Shown here piece by piece: positions 17,341-25,379 of a stretch of 64,000 nt of DNA (its first letter is position 1; every line of letters starts with the position of its first letter). The stretch comes from Chitinophaga sp. S165 (GTDB lineage: Bacteria > Bacteroidota > Bacteroidia > Chitinophagales > Chitinophagaceae): assembly GCF_003182155.1 (NCBI RefSeq), contig NZ_QGTG01000006.1, positions 310,001 to 374,000 of the forward strand. Reading direction: 5' to 3'. The notes under the pieces were generated by a model. That model was not told where the DNA came from, did no database searches, and saw only the letters and a list, made by a program, of their open reading frames with translations. The position numbers and the translations under genes were made by a program.

Positions 17341-18078
17341 CTAATTAGGATGATCCTGTTTCCATACTTCCTGGAAAAAGCTGCCTGATTCGCGGATGTA
17401 TTTGTAGTATTCATATTGTGTTTCAAAACTGAGGATCATTTCATAGCTGGGGCGGTATTGTACCATAAAACTATCCAGGGCGGGCGATTGCATGCCAGTT
17501 AGTTTTTGTACCAGTGTTTTATTGAACCGGTAGTCGACATATTTCTGTTGTTCCAGTTGTACAAGTTGTTCCCTGAAGTGCTCCATGCGTTTGATCTTCC
17601 TCATACTCAGCAAGGCATCCAGGTTAACGCCTACACCGCCGCCTGCGGAAGAAATGTATTCCGGAGCGAAGTCAAATACCTTCCGGTATTCTTCACGATT
17701 GGCTATTGAGTCCAGCTGGTAACTTCTCCTTTTTTCCTCTACTATAACGGTCGGAAGCGTAGTAACATCCACGTGAAGGCTCATGTCGAAGGGACGGTTA
17801 AGCGGCACTTCTTTGACAGGGATCTTCATCGTGGCCTTACCCTGGTAAGAGAAGCTGATGGAATCTGTAACCGCGAGTTTAATACTGTAACGGCCGGCGG
17901 AATCTGTGACAGAGCCGGCTCCGGAAGATCCTATTACGCTTACGTACGGCATCCCGTAACGGGCTGTCCGTTCGTATACTGTTCCGTAGATTGTACGGAC
18001 CTGCGCCTGGGTTATCCCCGTCAGCAGGACCAATACCACAAACAGGGCTGTTTTCAGGAAGAGGTTTTTGGTGTTCAT
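17341..18078 (-). CDS. Exported protein with carboxypeptidase-regulatory-like domain
   Basis: A signal peptide (residues 1-25, ending TQAQ) precedes a carboxypeptidase D regulatory-like beta-sandwich (about 30-105: YGTVYERTARYGMPYVSV... SVTDSAGRYSIKL). This is the fold seen at the N-terminus of TonB receptors, but no plug or barrel follows. The remaining 130 residues are charged, Tyr- and Gln-rich and unrecognised. Such stand-alone proteins are common in Bacteroidetes and lack assigned functions. It lies 31 bp upstream of the AraC-type regulator gene on the same strand, which may be the only clue to its context. The location is periplasmic or outer membrane by inference. Confidence 0.75.
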   Translation of the reverse strand: MNTKNLFLKTALFVVLVLLTGITQAQVRTIYGTVYERTARYGMPYVSVIGSSGAGSVTDSAGRYSIKLAVTDSISFSYQGKATMKIPVKEVPLNRPFDMSLHVDVTTLPTVIVEEKRRSYQLDSIANREEYRKVFDFAPEYISSAGGGVGVNLDALLSMRKIKRMEHFREQLVQLEQQKYVDYRFNKTLVQKLTGMQSPALDSFMVQYRPSYEMILSFETQYEYYKYIRESGSFFQEVWKQDHPN

Positions 18079-18178
18079 TTCAGTACCAATCTAAGGCAGG
18101 TGTGAAACATAAGCAAGAATGGGGGAAATATTAACATTTCATTTTAGATGAGCGGACGTCCGGAAGGGACAAATGGGG

Positions 18179-18748
18179 TTACTGTTTCCTCCTGATGCGG
18201 CTGAGCGACTGGCGTGTAATGCCCAGGTAGGAGGCTATGTCGCCCAATTGTACCCTCCTGGCTATTTCAGGCTGCCGTTCAATGAAAAGCTGGTATCTCT
18301 CACTGGAATCATATCCCAGATAGGCATTACGGGTATTTATTTTCTCCAGCAGTGTCTTTTGTATGGACTGTTCTATGGCGGCTTTCAGTGCCGGATACCG
18401 GGCATACAGGTCCATCAGTGCTGCCCTGTCAATATACATTACCTCCGTATCGCAGGCAGCCTGAATAGTTTCTGCGGCCACCACCTGGTTAAGGAAGCTG
18501 TTCAGGATAGTACAGAAACGGTTCTCGCTGAGAAAGTAATGTGTTACTTCTGTGCCGTTTTCATTTTGCATCAGGATCCGGAGCACGCCATTACATACAA
18601 AGAACAGTTGCCGGCAAATATGATCGGACTGAAATAGCGTTTCGCCTTCTTTATACGTCCTGTATTCAAAAGTATCCAGGATCACGGCCTGATCTTCTTG
18701 CGGCAGTACCTTCCCCAATTGCAGATGATTGAGCAGCTGATTGTCCAT
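18179..18748 (-). CDS. Crp/Fnr-family transcriptional regulator
   Basis: Cyclic-nucleotide-binding-like sensor domain (about residues 15-125, containing the EGETLFQ beta-roll segment) followed by a winged-helix DNA-binding domain (about 150-189, with LGDIASYLGITRQSLSRIRR). No Fnr-type cysteine cluster is present. The frame reaches an ATG at 18793, but that start lies inside a perfect 17-bp palindrome that looks like an operator, and MDNQLLNHLQL at 18748 matches the usual Bacteroidetes N-terminus (189 residues). The gene is divergent from the SDR gene at 18851 and very probably controls it and itself. The effector is unknown. Confidence 0.87.
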   Translation of the reverse strand: MDNQLLNHLQLGKVLPQEDQAVILDTFEYRTYKEGETLFQSDHICRQLFFVCNGVLRILMQNENGTEVTHYFLSENRFCTILNSFLNQVVAAETIQAACDTEVMYIDRAALMDLYARYPALKAAIEQSIQKTLLEKINTRNAYLGYDSSERYQLFIERQPEIARRVQLGDIASYLGITRQSLSRIRRKQ

Positions 18749-18788
18749 ATAACAAATATCGGAATTGATAACAGGAAAAACGTTTTTT

Positions 18789-18840
18789 ACCATTTGTTAA
18801 ATGGTGCCCGTGACAGGCATCCGACCTTTGACCTGTCAAA
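18789..18840. promoter_or_regulatory. Divergent operator region between crp-like and SDR genes
   Basis: Three nested symmetries lie in about 50 bases. ACCATTT-GTT-AAATGGT is a perfect 7+3+7 palindrome (18789-18805). TTTGAC-CT-GTCAAA is a perfect 6+2+6 palindrome (18827-18840). TGACAGG at 18811-18817 is repeated in inverse orientation at 18832-18838. These are likely binding sites for the adjacent Crp/Fnr-type regulator. Confidence 0.6.
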
Positions 18841-18850
18841 ACAACGAATC

Positions 18851-19591
18851 ATGGAAAATCAAATGAACAAAACGGCATTAACGGGTAAAAGGGTAATCGT
18901 ATTAGGCGCAAGCTCCGGACTGGGATTGGCAACCGCCATAGCAGCGGCAGCAGAAGGGGCGAAGGTGGTGATCGTATCGGGCAATCAGCAGCGTATAAAT
19001 GAGGCATTGACCAGGTTGCCAGCAGGCAGTGAAGGTTATGCCGTCGACTTGTCAAATGAGCAGAACATTAAAAACTTCTTCGAACAGGCAGGGTATTTTG
19101 ATCACCTGGTATATACTGCCGGTGAAAATCTGACGCTGAACAAGATCAGCGACCTGGTACTGGCGGACGCACATTCCTTTTTCAACCTGCGTTACTGGGG
19201 TGTGCTGGCGGCAATTAAATACGGTGCGCCTTATATCAGGGAAGGAGGATCTATCAATCTTACAGGTGGTATTGCCAGTCCACGGCCTAATACAGGATGG
19301 GGAATAGCGGCCAGCATCTGTGGTGCAATGGAAGGTTTTACAAGGGCGATGGCTGTTGAACTGGCGCCTATCCGTGTGAACCAGGTGTCTCCGGGCGTGA
19401 TCAGGACTAACCTGTGGAACAGCATGTCCGCAGAAGATCGCGAAAACCTGTATACTTCCGTGGGAGAAGCGTTGTTGCTGAAACGCGTGGGTGAAGCTGA
19501 AGATATTGCACAGACATTCATTTACATGATGAAGCAACAGTTTGCCACAGGACAGGTTATTACGGTTGACGGAGGTGCGTTGCTGGTGTAA
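18851..19591 (+). CDS. SDR-family protein lacking the usual Tyr-Lys pair
   Basis: Rossmann-fold short-chain dehydrogenase/reductase family member of 246 residues. The cofactor loop GASSGLG (about residues 17-23) is intact, as are the downstream features VNQVSPGVIRT and the C-terminal ITVDGGALLV. At the catalytic site, aligning GAMEGFTRAMAVELAP with the normal YxASKGAxEGFTRALAxELAP puts Ala where the catalytic Tyr should be and Cys where the Lys should be. It may therefore be a non-canonical oxidoreductase or a binding protein. The ATG at 18851 is chosen over the longer frame from 18698 because the latter would overlap the divergent regulator and its operators. It is divergent from the Crp/Fnr-like gene. 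Confidence 0.88.
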   Translation: MENQMNKTALTGKRVIVLGASSGLGLATAIAAAAEGAKVVIVSGNQQRINEALTRLPAGSEGYAVDLSNEQNIKNFFEQAGYFDHLVYTAGENLTLNKISDLVLADAHSFFNLRYWGVLAAIKYGAPYIREGGSINLTGGIASPRPNTGWGIAASICGAMEGFTRAMAVELAPIRVNQVSPGVIRTNLWNSMSAEDRENLYTSVGEALLLKRVGEAEDIAQTFIYMMKQQFATGQVITVDGGALLV

Positions 19592-19669
19592 ACCCCCGGG
19601 AAACGAATGAATACGGAACGGGTTACGTATTTGATTCCCGCGTTACGTATTTCGTTCCCCGGGGTTTAC
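19588..19669. repeat. Compound hairpin with repeated 18-nt units over the SDR stop codon
   Basis: Outer arms 19588-19600 and 19657-19669 pair with one mismatch and include the SDR TAA stop. Inside lie two direct copies of an 18-nt unit, 19622-19639 and 19642-19659 (20-bp period, 2 mismatches), and a diverged inverted copy at 19598-19619. It could be a terminator or an mRNA 3' stabiliser, and may be a trace of a small repeat family. The remaining gene-free DNA to 19966 holds only the small hairpin at 19690 and an AT-rich leader. Confidence 0.65.
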
Positions 19670-19689
19670 ACCTCCGGCTACAAACATGT

Positions 19690-19718
19690 GGACCCCTACG
19701 GGGTCCTATTGTGTTTTG
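19690..19718 (+). terminator. Possible terminator after the SDR gene
   Basis: A perfect 7-bp GC-rich stem (GGACCCC with GGGGTCC, 3-base loop) is followed by a moderately T-rich tail. The T tract is interrupted, so the call is tentative. Confidence 0.45.
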
Positions 19719-19966
19719 TCAGACCCATATTGATGGATGATGTTTTTAAAAGGAATGCCCTGTAATAATTTTCGCTGAGATGGTACCACAGCGGGTGAAT
19801 TAAAATTTTTTTACCGGTACAAAATTGTTGTATAATTGTTAAATCCAGATCTGTCGTCAACCAAAATCTAAATCTTTTTTAAACCTGTATTGTGTACTAC
19901 TGAGAGCACTATAGTATACCGCATTTATTGATTACCCTAATCTTTCACTAAAAACCCAAATGAAAC

Positions 19967-20713
19967 ATGAAAAACATGCTTTTCCCCCTTGTTTTGCTAT
20001 TGACTTTTTCCCTAGCGGCCTGTAAAAAATCTGCCGATGGCCCAGGCGACCCACAAACAGAATATGATAACGCCAAAAAAGTACGGGCTTACATCAGCGA
20101 CCTGGGATTTCCTGCAGACCAGGTAGTGGAGAATGAAAACGAATTTATTGCAGAAGGAGATATTGTATTCCCTAAGAACATGGAGGTTCCCAGCGCTAAA
20201 GTTAAAACAGAACAGTTTTATACAGGAAGCCTGGTATCCGCAGCTAACGTGACGAATATACGTTTGAGGATTGATGCTTCTATGACTTCTATGACGTCGG
20301 AGATCAATTCCGCTATTGCCCAGTGGAATGCTGTTGCAAATTGTAACATCAACTGGACGATCTCTACTTCCGGTACTTATGATGTACTGATCATCAACAG
20401 TAACCTGGGATCCGGCGTTTGCGGTTCAGGTACTTTCCCTTCCGGAGGAAGAGCAGGAGGTACTATCAGGATCAATAAGAATTTAATAGCTGGTAACAGT
20501 TTTGCACAGCGTGCACGCACCATCTGTCATGAAATGGGACATAACGTTTCGTTCAGGCATACCAACTGGTCTTCGATTGGCGAATCCAGTGCTACAGCGG
20601 TTCCGGGTGTAGGCGGTACCGATGCTTCATCTCTGATGAATGGTGGTCAGTGTGGCAGCGGCGCTACTGTATTGTCTACCAAAGACCAACAGGCTGCAGC
20701 AGCTTTATATTGA
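19967..20713 (+). CDS. Lipoprotein zinc metallopeptidase (M57-like)
   Basis: Probable surface or periplasmic protease anchored by lipid. The signal peptide ends in a lipobox with Cys19 (SLAAC). The catalytic motif HEMGHNVSFRH (His188, Glu189, His192, His198) fits the HExxHxxxxxH zinc signature of metzincin-like and HEIGH-type (M57) peptidases. The C-terminal region (GTDASSLMNGGQCG) supplies a Met-turn-like segment. The two Cys in the middle (about 126 and 152) might pair. It stands alone, with a gene-free AT-rich leader upstream and a strong terminator directly downstream. The substrate is unknown. Confidence 0.85.
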   Translation: MKNMLFPLVLLLTFSLAACKKSADGPGDPQTEYDNAKKVRAYISDLGFPADQVVENENEFIAEGDIVFPKNMEVPSAKVKTEQFYTGSLVSAANVTNIRLRIDASMTSMTSEINSAIAQWNAVANCNINWTISTSGTYDVLIINSNLGSGVCGSGTFPSGGRAGGTIRINKNLIAGNSFAQRARTICHEMGHNVSFRHTNWSSIGESSATAVPGVGGTDASSLMNGGQCGSGATVLSTKDQQAAAALY

Positions 20714-20762
20714 TAAAAACTATCGCTATCAGATTAATATCTATAACTACCTGAAATGCTGA

Positions 20763-20790
20763 AGGGCCGCTGTTACAGCGGCCCTTTTTT
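20763..20790 (+). terminator. Rho-independent terminator of the metallopeptidase gene
   Basis: A 10-bp perfect GC-rich stem (20763-20772 with 20776-20785, TTA loop) ends in a run of T to 20790. Confidence 0.9.
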
Positions 20791-20848
20791 GCAGCTGGTC
20801 CCCACATTTGGGGATACGCTGGTACATCATTTATTTACGGTGTTTCGG

Positions 20849-20856
20849 TAGTTTTG
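20849..20856 (+). promoter_or_regulatory. -7 promoter box of the alpha/beta hydrolase gene
   Basis: TAGTTTTG matches TAnnTTTG exactly and lies 35 bases before the ATG at 20892. No convincing -33 element is seen. Confidence 0.45.
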
Positions 20857-20891
20857 CGGGTCAACTTTATAGTAAACAAAAGTTTTAACAA

Positions 20892-21887
20892 ATGATTAAG
20901 TCTATTGCCGGCAACACAATGGTTGCAAGGCGTCAGTGTACAGTGAATGTTACCCGCTATTTTTCTACTTTCACTAAGATGGCATGTTGTCTTTTGATAT
21001 TGTTCTTTTCCGCCAGCTACGCGTTCGGTCAGCGAAAGCTTACGGCAGGAGAACATTTCGCAGATGTCAATGGTATCAGGATGCATTATTATGTTGCAGG
21101 TAAAGGGCCTGTTTGTCTGGTGCCTTCTCCGGGATGGGGTGCGCATGTGGACTATATGCGCTCACTGGTTCCATTTGAGAAGCATTTTACAATGGTGTAT
21201 TATGATACCCGTAAGAGTGGTTTGTCGTCCGGTCCCGAAGATTCTACTAAGTATACAGACCAGGACCTCGTGAATGATATGGATTCTCTCAGGGTATACC
21301 TGGGACAGTCGAAGGTATGGCTGACCGGGCATTCCGGTGGCGGATTCCAGGTACTTAACTATGGCTCCCAGCATAACGCTAATCTGAATGGTATCATTGC
21401 GCTTGATGCAATGGCCAGGTATGATAGTGTGCATACTGCTGAAATGATGAAGATCATCAACGGTAAGACAGGTCCGGAATTTGCGACAGCAAAGGCCGCA
21501 TTCTTAGGTCAGGACGGTGTGAAGGACCGTAGTATTGAAGAATTTGTACACGTTATTCTGCCTTTATATTTTACCAATCCAAAAATAGGAGCAAGTTTGC
21601 CGCCCGTTAAAGTGAGTGCAGAAGCATGGCAATATACCAGTGCGTCTAATATTTTCAAAAGCAAGAACCTGTTGAACGACCTGCATAATATCACTGTGCC
21701 GGTACTTGTTTTTGTGGGGGATGAAGATTTTATCTGTGGACCAGAATCGGAGGCAAAAAGGATCCACGAGCGTATCTCTACTTCCCGCCTGGTAATTATT
21801 AAGAGTTCCGGACATTTTCCATGGATAGAACAGCCGAAACAGTTTTACAAGGCGTTTGACGAGTGGGCGAAAGAACAGCACATATAA
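20892..21887 (+). CDS. Exported alpha/beta hydrolase
   Basis: Alpha/beta-fold hydrolase of unknown substrate. The nucleophile elbow GHSGG carries Ser148, and later segments FVGDEDF and SSGHFPW provide the likely acid and His of the triad. A hydrophobic stretch (about residues 31-47, ending SYAFGQ) looks like a signal peptide, so the protein is probably periplasmic. The annotated ATG at 20892 gives a 30-residue N-terminal extension. ATG codons at 20919 and 20979 are also possible, the last giving the most typical signal peptide. The -7 box at 20849 fits any of them. The gene is flanked by terminators and appears monocistronic. Confidence 0.85.
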   Translation: MIKSIAGNTMVARRQCTVNVTRYFSTFTKMACCLLILFFSASYAFGQRKLTAGEHFADVNGIRMHYYVAGKGPVCLVPSPGWGAHVDYMRSLVPFEKHFTMVYYDTRKSGLSSGPEDSTKYTDQDLVNDMDSLRVYLGQSKVWLTGHSGGGFQVLNYGSQHNANLNGIIALDAMARYDSVHTAEMMKIINGKTGPEFATAKAAFLGQDGVKDRSIEEFVHVILPLYFTNPKIGASLPPVKVSAEAWQYTSASNIFKSKNLLNDLHNITVPVLVFVGDEDFICGPESEAKRIHERISTSRLVIIKSSGHFPWIEQPKQFYKAFDEWAKEQHI

Positions 21888-21905
21888 TACAACCAGGATA
21901 TTCAC

Positions 21906-21945
21906 GCAGCGGGCGCTTCCGGTAAGGAGGCGCCCGCTGCTTTTA
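21906..21945 (+). terminator. Terminator of the alpha/beta hydrolase gene
   Basis: An 11-bp perfect GC-rich stem (21906-21916 with 21930-21940, 13-base loop) is followed by TTTTA. Confidence 0.85.
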
Positions 21946-21950
21946 CGGTC

Positions 21951-21982
21951 ATTGTAAATGAACGGGGCAAGCTGTAACTTTG
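21951..21982 (+). promoter_or_regulatory. Consensus Bacteroidetes promoter of the 22003 gene
   Basis: ATTG at 21951-21954 is followed after 20 bases by TAACTTTG (21975-21982), an exact TAnnTTTG -7 box at the expected spacing. Transcription should start near 21989, which excludes the upstream in-frame ATG at 21958 and supports 22003. Confidence 0.7.
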
Positions 21983-22002
21983 TGGAACTAAAACGACTAG
22001 CC

Positions 22003-22251
22003 ATGGACAAGAAAGATACCATCCCCACAGGCGGAACCTTTTATCCTATAGTAAAAGAGCTGTTTGAGAATAAACAAAAAGCGGGTATTCTTTATGACGA
22101 TAACGGTGTTACCCGTGCCAACGGTTTTATCGAAAGCATTTTTGAACGGGACGGCCAACAATGGTTAAAGCTGGACGACCAGACAGAGATCAGGATTGAC
22201 AAGTTGTATGCTGTCAATGGTAAGTTCTCTTCCGATTATTCTGAATGCTGA
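22003..22251 (+). CDS. Small conserved-looking cytoplasmic protein of unknown function
   Basis: The 82 residues have no signal peptide or membrane segment. The sequence is beta-rich (AGILYDDNGVTRANGFIESIF, split by a Gly turn, then QQWLKLDDQTEIRIDKLYAVNG), suggesting a small barrel or Sm-like fold, though no family is recognised. The start at 22003 is set by a well-formed promoter just upstream. It is convergent with the LytTR regulator gene, with only 22 bp between the stops. Confidence 0.7.
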   Translation: MDKKDTIPTGGTFYPIVKELFENKQKAGILYDDNGVTRANGFIESIFERDGQQWLKLDDQTEIRIDKLYAVNGKFSSDYSEC

Positions 22252-22273
22252 TCTGCGATCATTTATTTACTGC

Positions 22274-22996
22274 TTAGGTCTGTAGCTTCTTCAGTACTTC
22301 TTTGCTGTAGGAATTACCGATGGGAATGCTGTGCTTTCCCAGATCTATCTGCGTAGCGGAAAAGGCACTGATGTGGTCAAGGGAGATGATAAAAGACCGG
22401 TGTATCCGCATAAAGCGATTGGCAGGAAGCTTTTCTTCAAGGTAGGTGAGCGTCTGGTAAGTGATGATCGTTTTATCAACGGTATACAGCTGTACATAGT
22501 CCTTTAACCCTTTAATATACAGGATATCCTTTATGAGCAGCCTGACCATTTTCTTGTCTGATCTGACATAGATAAAAGTCTGTGACTCATGTTCGGGTTC
22601 TTCAATGCTATTTGCGATCAATGTTCTGCCGGAAGGGTTCGTGATGTTTTCGTACTTATTGATGGCCTTCAGAAATCGTTCGAAGGATATAGGTTTGAGT
22701 AAATAGTCAATGACGTTCAGTTCATATACTTCCAGTGCAAATTCACTATAGGCGGTGGTCATGACTACCAGCGGCGGGTTTTTTAAGGTACGCAGCAGCT
22801 CAATGCCTGTCAGTTGAGGCATTTTGATATCGAGGAACAACAGGTGTGCTGCCTTTTCCTTTAACGTATTGTAAACCTCTGTCCCGTTTGAGCATGAGGC
22901 AACCAGGTGCAGCTGTGGCAGTTTAGCGATATAACTTTCTATGATTCCCCTTGCAAGTTCCTCATCATCTGCAACAATGCAATTGATTCTGTTCAT
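22274..22996 (-). CDS. LytTR-family response regulator
   Basis: Two-component response regulator. The receiver domain (about residues 3-118) has the acidic pair DDEE near the N-terminus, the phospho-acceptor Asp56 in LFLDIKMP and the conserved Lys in LLKPISF. The LytTR DNA-binding domain (about 140-238, with FIYVRSDKKMVRLL and FMRIHRSFIISLDHI) follows. Its ATG overlaps the stop of the kinase gene by 4 bases, so the pair is translationally coupled. The target genes are not evident. The divergent neighbour of the pair encodes a transglutaminase-like protein. Confidence 0.94.
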   Translation of the reverse strand: MNRINCIVADDEELARGIIESYIAKLPQLHLVASCSNGTEVYNTLKEKAAHLLFLDIKMPQLTGIELLRTLKNPPLVVMTTAYSEFALEVYELNVIDYLLKPISFERFLKAINKYENITNPSGRTLIANSIEEPEHESQTFIYVRSDKKMVRLLIKDILYIKGLKDYVQLYTVDKTIITYQTLTYLEEKLPANRFMRIHRSFIISLDHISAFSATQIDLGKHSIPIGNSYSKEVLKKLQT

Positions 22997-24060
22997 AAGT
23001 TGATTTTAAGATCTGCTTCAAATGATTCTTCTGTTCTGTTCAGCTGTAACTGGTACTGGCCGGGATAGATCAGTTCCAGCCGTCTTTTTACATTTCTGAG
23101 GCCTAAACCATTTCCGCTTGTTTTAATGTTCTTCGGATAGCTGTTTTCCACTTTGAGGAAAAGGCGGTTACCTGTAACCTTTAAGTGTATGGTGACCCAG
23201 CCTGCATCTTCTTCTATACCGTGTTTAAAGGCGTTTTCCACAAGAGGAAGCAATAACAGGGGCGCAATCATCTTGTGCTCAATATCTCCTGAATAGTTAA
23301 AGGAGAGGTCCAGTCTGTCGGCAAAGCGCATCTGTTCTATTTTGATATAATTTCCGATATGGTCAATGTCGTGCTTCAGCAATACTTTGTCTGCACCTGC
23401 ATCGTAGATCATATAGCGCATGAGCTGTGAGAGGTGTAGCACCACTTTAGATGCAAGGTCAGAGCCTTTCAGTGTTAATGCGTATAAGCTGTTAAGTGTA
23501 TTGAAGAAGAAATGAGGATTGATCTGCGCTTTTAAAAAAGCAATTTCTGCTGAGTATTTTTCTTTTTCCAGTTCCCTCAGATCCTTCTCTTGGTGGAATG
23601 CCCTATACATCAGTTGCAGTAAGGTGGTGAAAGCAATAACGGGATAGGTTTGCAATGCCATCCGCAGGATGCGTACGGGTATCCAGAAGTGTTTATTTTC
23701 CTGTGCGTACCTGACGGGGTTATGCAACTTTTCCCAGGGGAGGATGTAGGTGTGGGTAAGGTATCTCATGGACAAACCACTCAGCAGGAGCAGTAGTAAT
23801 ATTGCGAAAGCATACCTGATATATTGCCGCCGGTAGTAAAATAAAGGCAACAGTACATATAAGTTCAGGTATGCCGCAATGATGGTTACAGGTATACTGA
23901 CGACCAGCACTTGCGGAGGAAGTACAAAATCGAGGCTGTCGGTATTCTCCCAGTTGTAACTGACGGCCTGGTACAAAACATAAACAAGCCAGAACAGGAG
24001 ATGAATTATTACCAGTTGCCAGTTGCTTCTCAGTTTTACATTCATGACTGCAAGTTGCAT
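22993..24060 (-). CDS. LytS/YehU-type sensor histidine kinase
   Basis: Membrane sensor kinase partnered with the LytTR regulator downstream. About four hydrophobic segments (roughly residues 15-32, 47-72, 82-98 and 132-150) form the sensor without a recognisable extracellular domain. The His_kinase domain carries His183 in NPHFFFNTLNSLYAL, and the ATPase has the N-box segment LPLVENAFKHGIE and a G-box GNGLGLRNV. This class is common in Bacteroidetes and senses unknown envelope signals. The start may be M1 (24060) or M6 (24045). Confidence 0.93.
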   Translation of the reverse strand: MQLAVMNVKLRSNWQLVIIHLLFWLVYVLYQAVSYNWENTDSLDFVLPPQVLVVSIPVTIIAAYLNLYVLLPLFYYRRQYIRYAFAILLLLLLSGLSMRYLTHTYILPWEKLHNPVRYAQENKHFWIPVRILRMALQTYPVIAFTTLLQLMYRAFHQEKDLRELEKEKYSAEIAFLKAQINPHFFFNTLNSLYALTLKGSDLASKVVLHLSQLMRYMIYDAGADKVLLKHDIDHIGNYIKIEQMRFADRLDLSFNYSGDIEHKMIAPLLLLPLVENAFKHGIEEDAGWVTIHLKVTGNRLFLKVENSYPKNIKTSGNGLGLRNVKRRLELIYPGQYQLQLNRTEESFEADLKINL

Positions 24061-24269
24061 ATTCTTTAGCGTTTATAAGCTGTTTTCCGGCCAATACGCC
24101 GTTTATATCCGTCAGCAGTATAATTCCTGCCGCTAAAATGTAATACGGGCTTAAAAGGCCTGTTAAGGGCAATAAACCTCAAGTTGGTCTAAAATACCAG
24201 AAGCTTGCGAATTGACTTCGTTTATTTGCGGGCGGTCCGGTTATCAATAAGATCAATCATTTTTAATTT

Positions 24270-25157
24270 ATGAAATCTCTCAGTATTTTATTTGGTGTCT
24301 TGTTTGCTGTTGTACTTTCTGCAAAGGGCCAGACATCGGGCAATGTGAAATTTGTTATTGACCTGAAGAAGACAACGGCTTATGACACGTTGCAAAGGCA
24401 GCATTTTCCTGCGTTCACTTACCAGTCAGCTGCTGATTCCCAACTGGTGGCATTACGTAAAACCTATCACCTTGATTCAGTGGCAGGGAAGGGCAGCGAG
24501 GTACAACGGGCCATCCGTTTGCTGGAATGGTTCCATAACCAGGTGCCGCATGAAGATGTAAGAAACCTGCCAGTACTTACTGCACAGTACATCATCAATA
24601 ATTACAAGGAGAAGAAAGCGGGGCAGGGGTGTTATCCGTTATCCATCGCTATGAATGAGATCTTCCTGTCAATGGGCTTTAAATCGAGGAGTGTGATCTG
24701 TTTTTCTAACCTGTATCCGGAGGCCCAGGGTGGTCATGTTATCAATGCTGTTTATATCGACTCGCTCAAAAAGTGGATCTATATGGACCCGCAGGACAAT
24801 GCCTATGTAAAGGATGAAAAGGGGAATTTGTTAAGTATTGAGGAGGTGAGGGAACGGCTGATAGACGGGCGCCCGATGTTCCTTAATGCTACGGCCAACT
24901 ATCACGGGACGCCGACGAAAAAGGAAGATTATCTCTATACGTTTATGGCGGAACATTTATACCGGATGATCTGTCCTGTGGGCAGTGAATACAATTCGCA
25001 GACACGTACCGGTGGTAAAGTGATCAGGTATGTGGAGTTGTTGCCGGTAGCGAGTACCGATCCTGCGGCGGATATGTTTGAAACGGGCGTACATGGTAAT
25101 TATGAGGTGATCACTTATCATACGAACAACAATAAGATATTCTGGCAGAGGCCCTGA
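24270..25157 (+). CDS. Exported transglutaminase-like protein
   Basis: A signal peptide (residues 1-20, ending AKGQ) is followed by a domain with the transglutaminase/papain-like triad order: Cys121 in GQGCYPLS, His156 in GGHVINAVYI and Asp173 in YMDPQDN. Family members act as peptidases or cross-linking enzymes, and this one probably acts in the periplasm; the activity is inferred. It is divergent from the LytTR kinase gene (209 bp between starts) and could be its target. A terminator follows. Confidence 0.78.
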   Translation: MKSLSILFGVLFAVVLSAKGQTSGNVKFVIDLKKTTAYDTLQRQHFPAFTYQSAADSQLVALRKTYHLDSVAGKGSEVQRAIRLLEWFHNQVPHEDVRNLPVLTAQYIINNYKEKKAGQGCYPLSIAMNEIFLSMGFKSRSVICFSNLYPEAQGGHVINAVYIDSLKKWIYMDPQDNAYVKDEKGNLLSIEEVRERLIDGRPMFLNATANYHGTPTKKEDYLYTFMAEHLYRMICPVGSEYNSQTRTGGKVIRYVELLPVASTDPAADMFETGVHGNYEVITYHTNNNKIFWQRP

Positions 25158-25183
25158 AAGACGCATATTTACTAATAATACGA

Positions 25184-25217
25184 GGCGCCCGCTTGTGTGA
25201 GGCGCCTTTATTATTTA
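25184..25217 (+). terminator. Terminator of the transglutaminase-like gene
   Basis: A 7-bp GC-rich stem (AGGCGCC at 25184-25190 with GGCGCCT at 25202-25208) is followed by a T-rich tail. Confidence 0.7.
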
Positions 25218-25236
25218 TAAAAAAAGCCCTAAAGAT

Positions 25237-25284
25237 TTTCATTGTTAAGAAGTAATTATATATTTGTCTACAAATCTAGTAGAC
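25237..25284 (+). promoter_or_regulatory. Promoter and overlapping operator of the TonB receptor gene
   Basis: An exact -7 box, TATATTTG (25259-25266), lies 18 bases after TTTC (25237-25240). It runs directly into an inverted repeat, GTCTAC-7-GTAGAC (25266-25284). TTTGTCTACA here is identical in reverse complement to TGTAGACAAA at 29680-29689. The site resembles the MarR-gene palindrome at 28064, suggesting repression by occlusion. Confidence 0.6.
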
Positions 25285-25379
25285 TGTAGCAATTTACCAC
25301 CACCGCGAACAGAACACAGACGTGCAGCTTTCTGCATGTTAACCTTTGCATGTCTTTTTTTTAAACGTTAAATATTATA

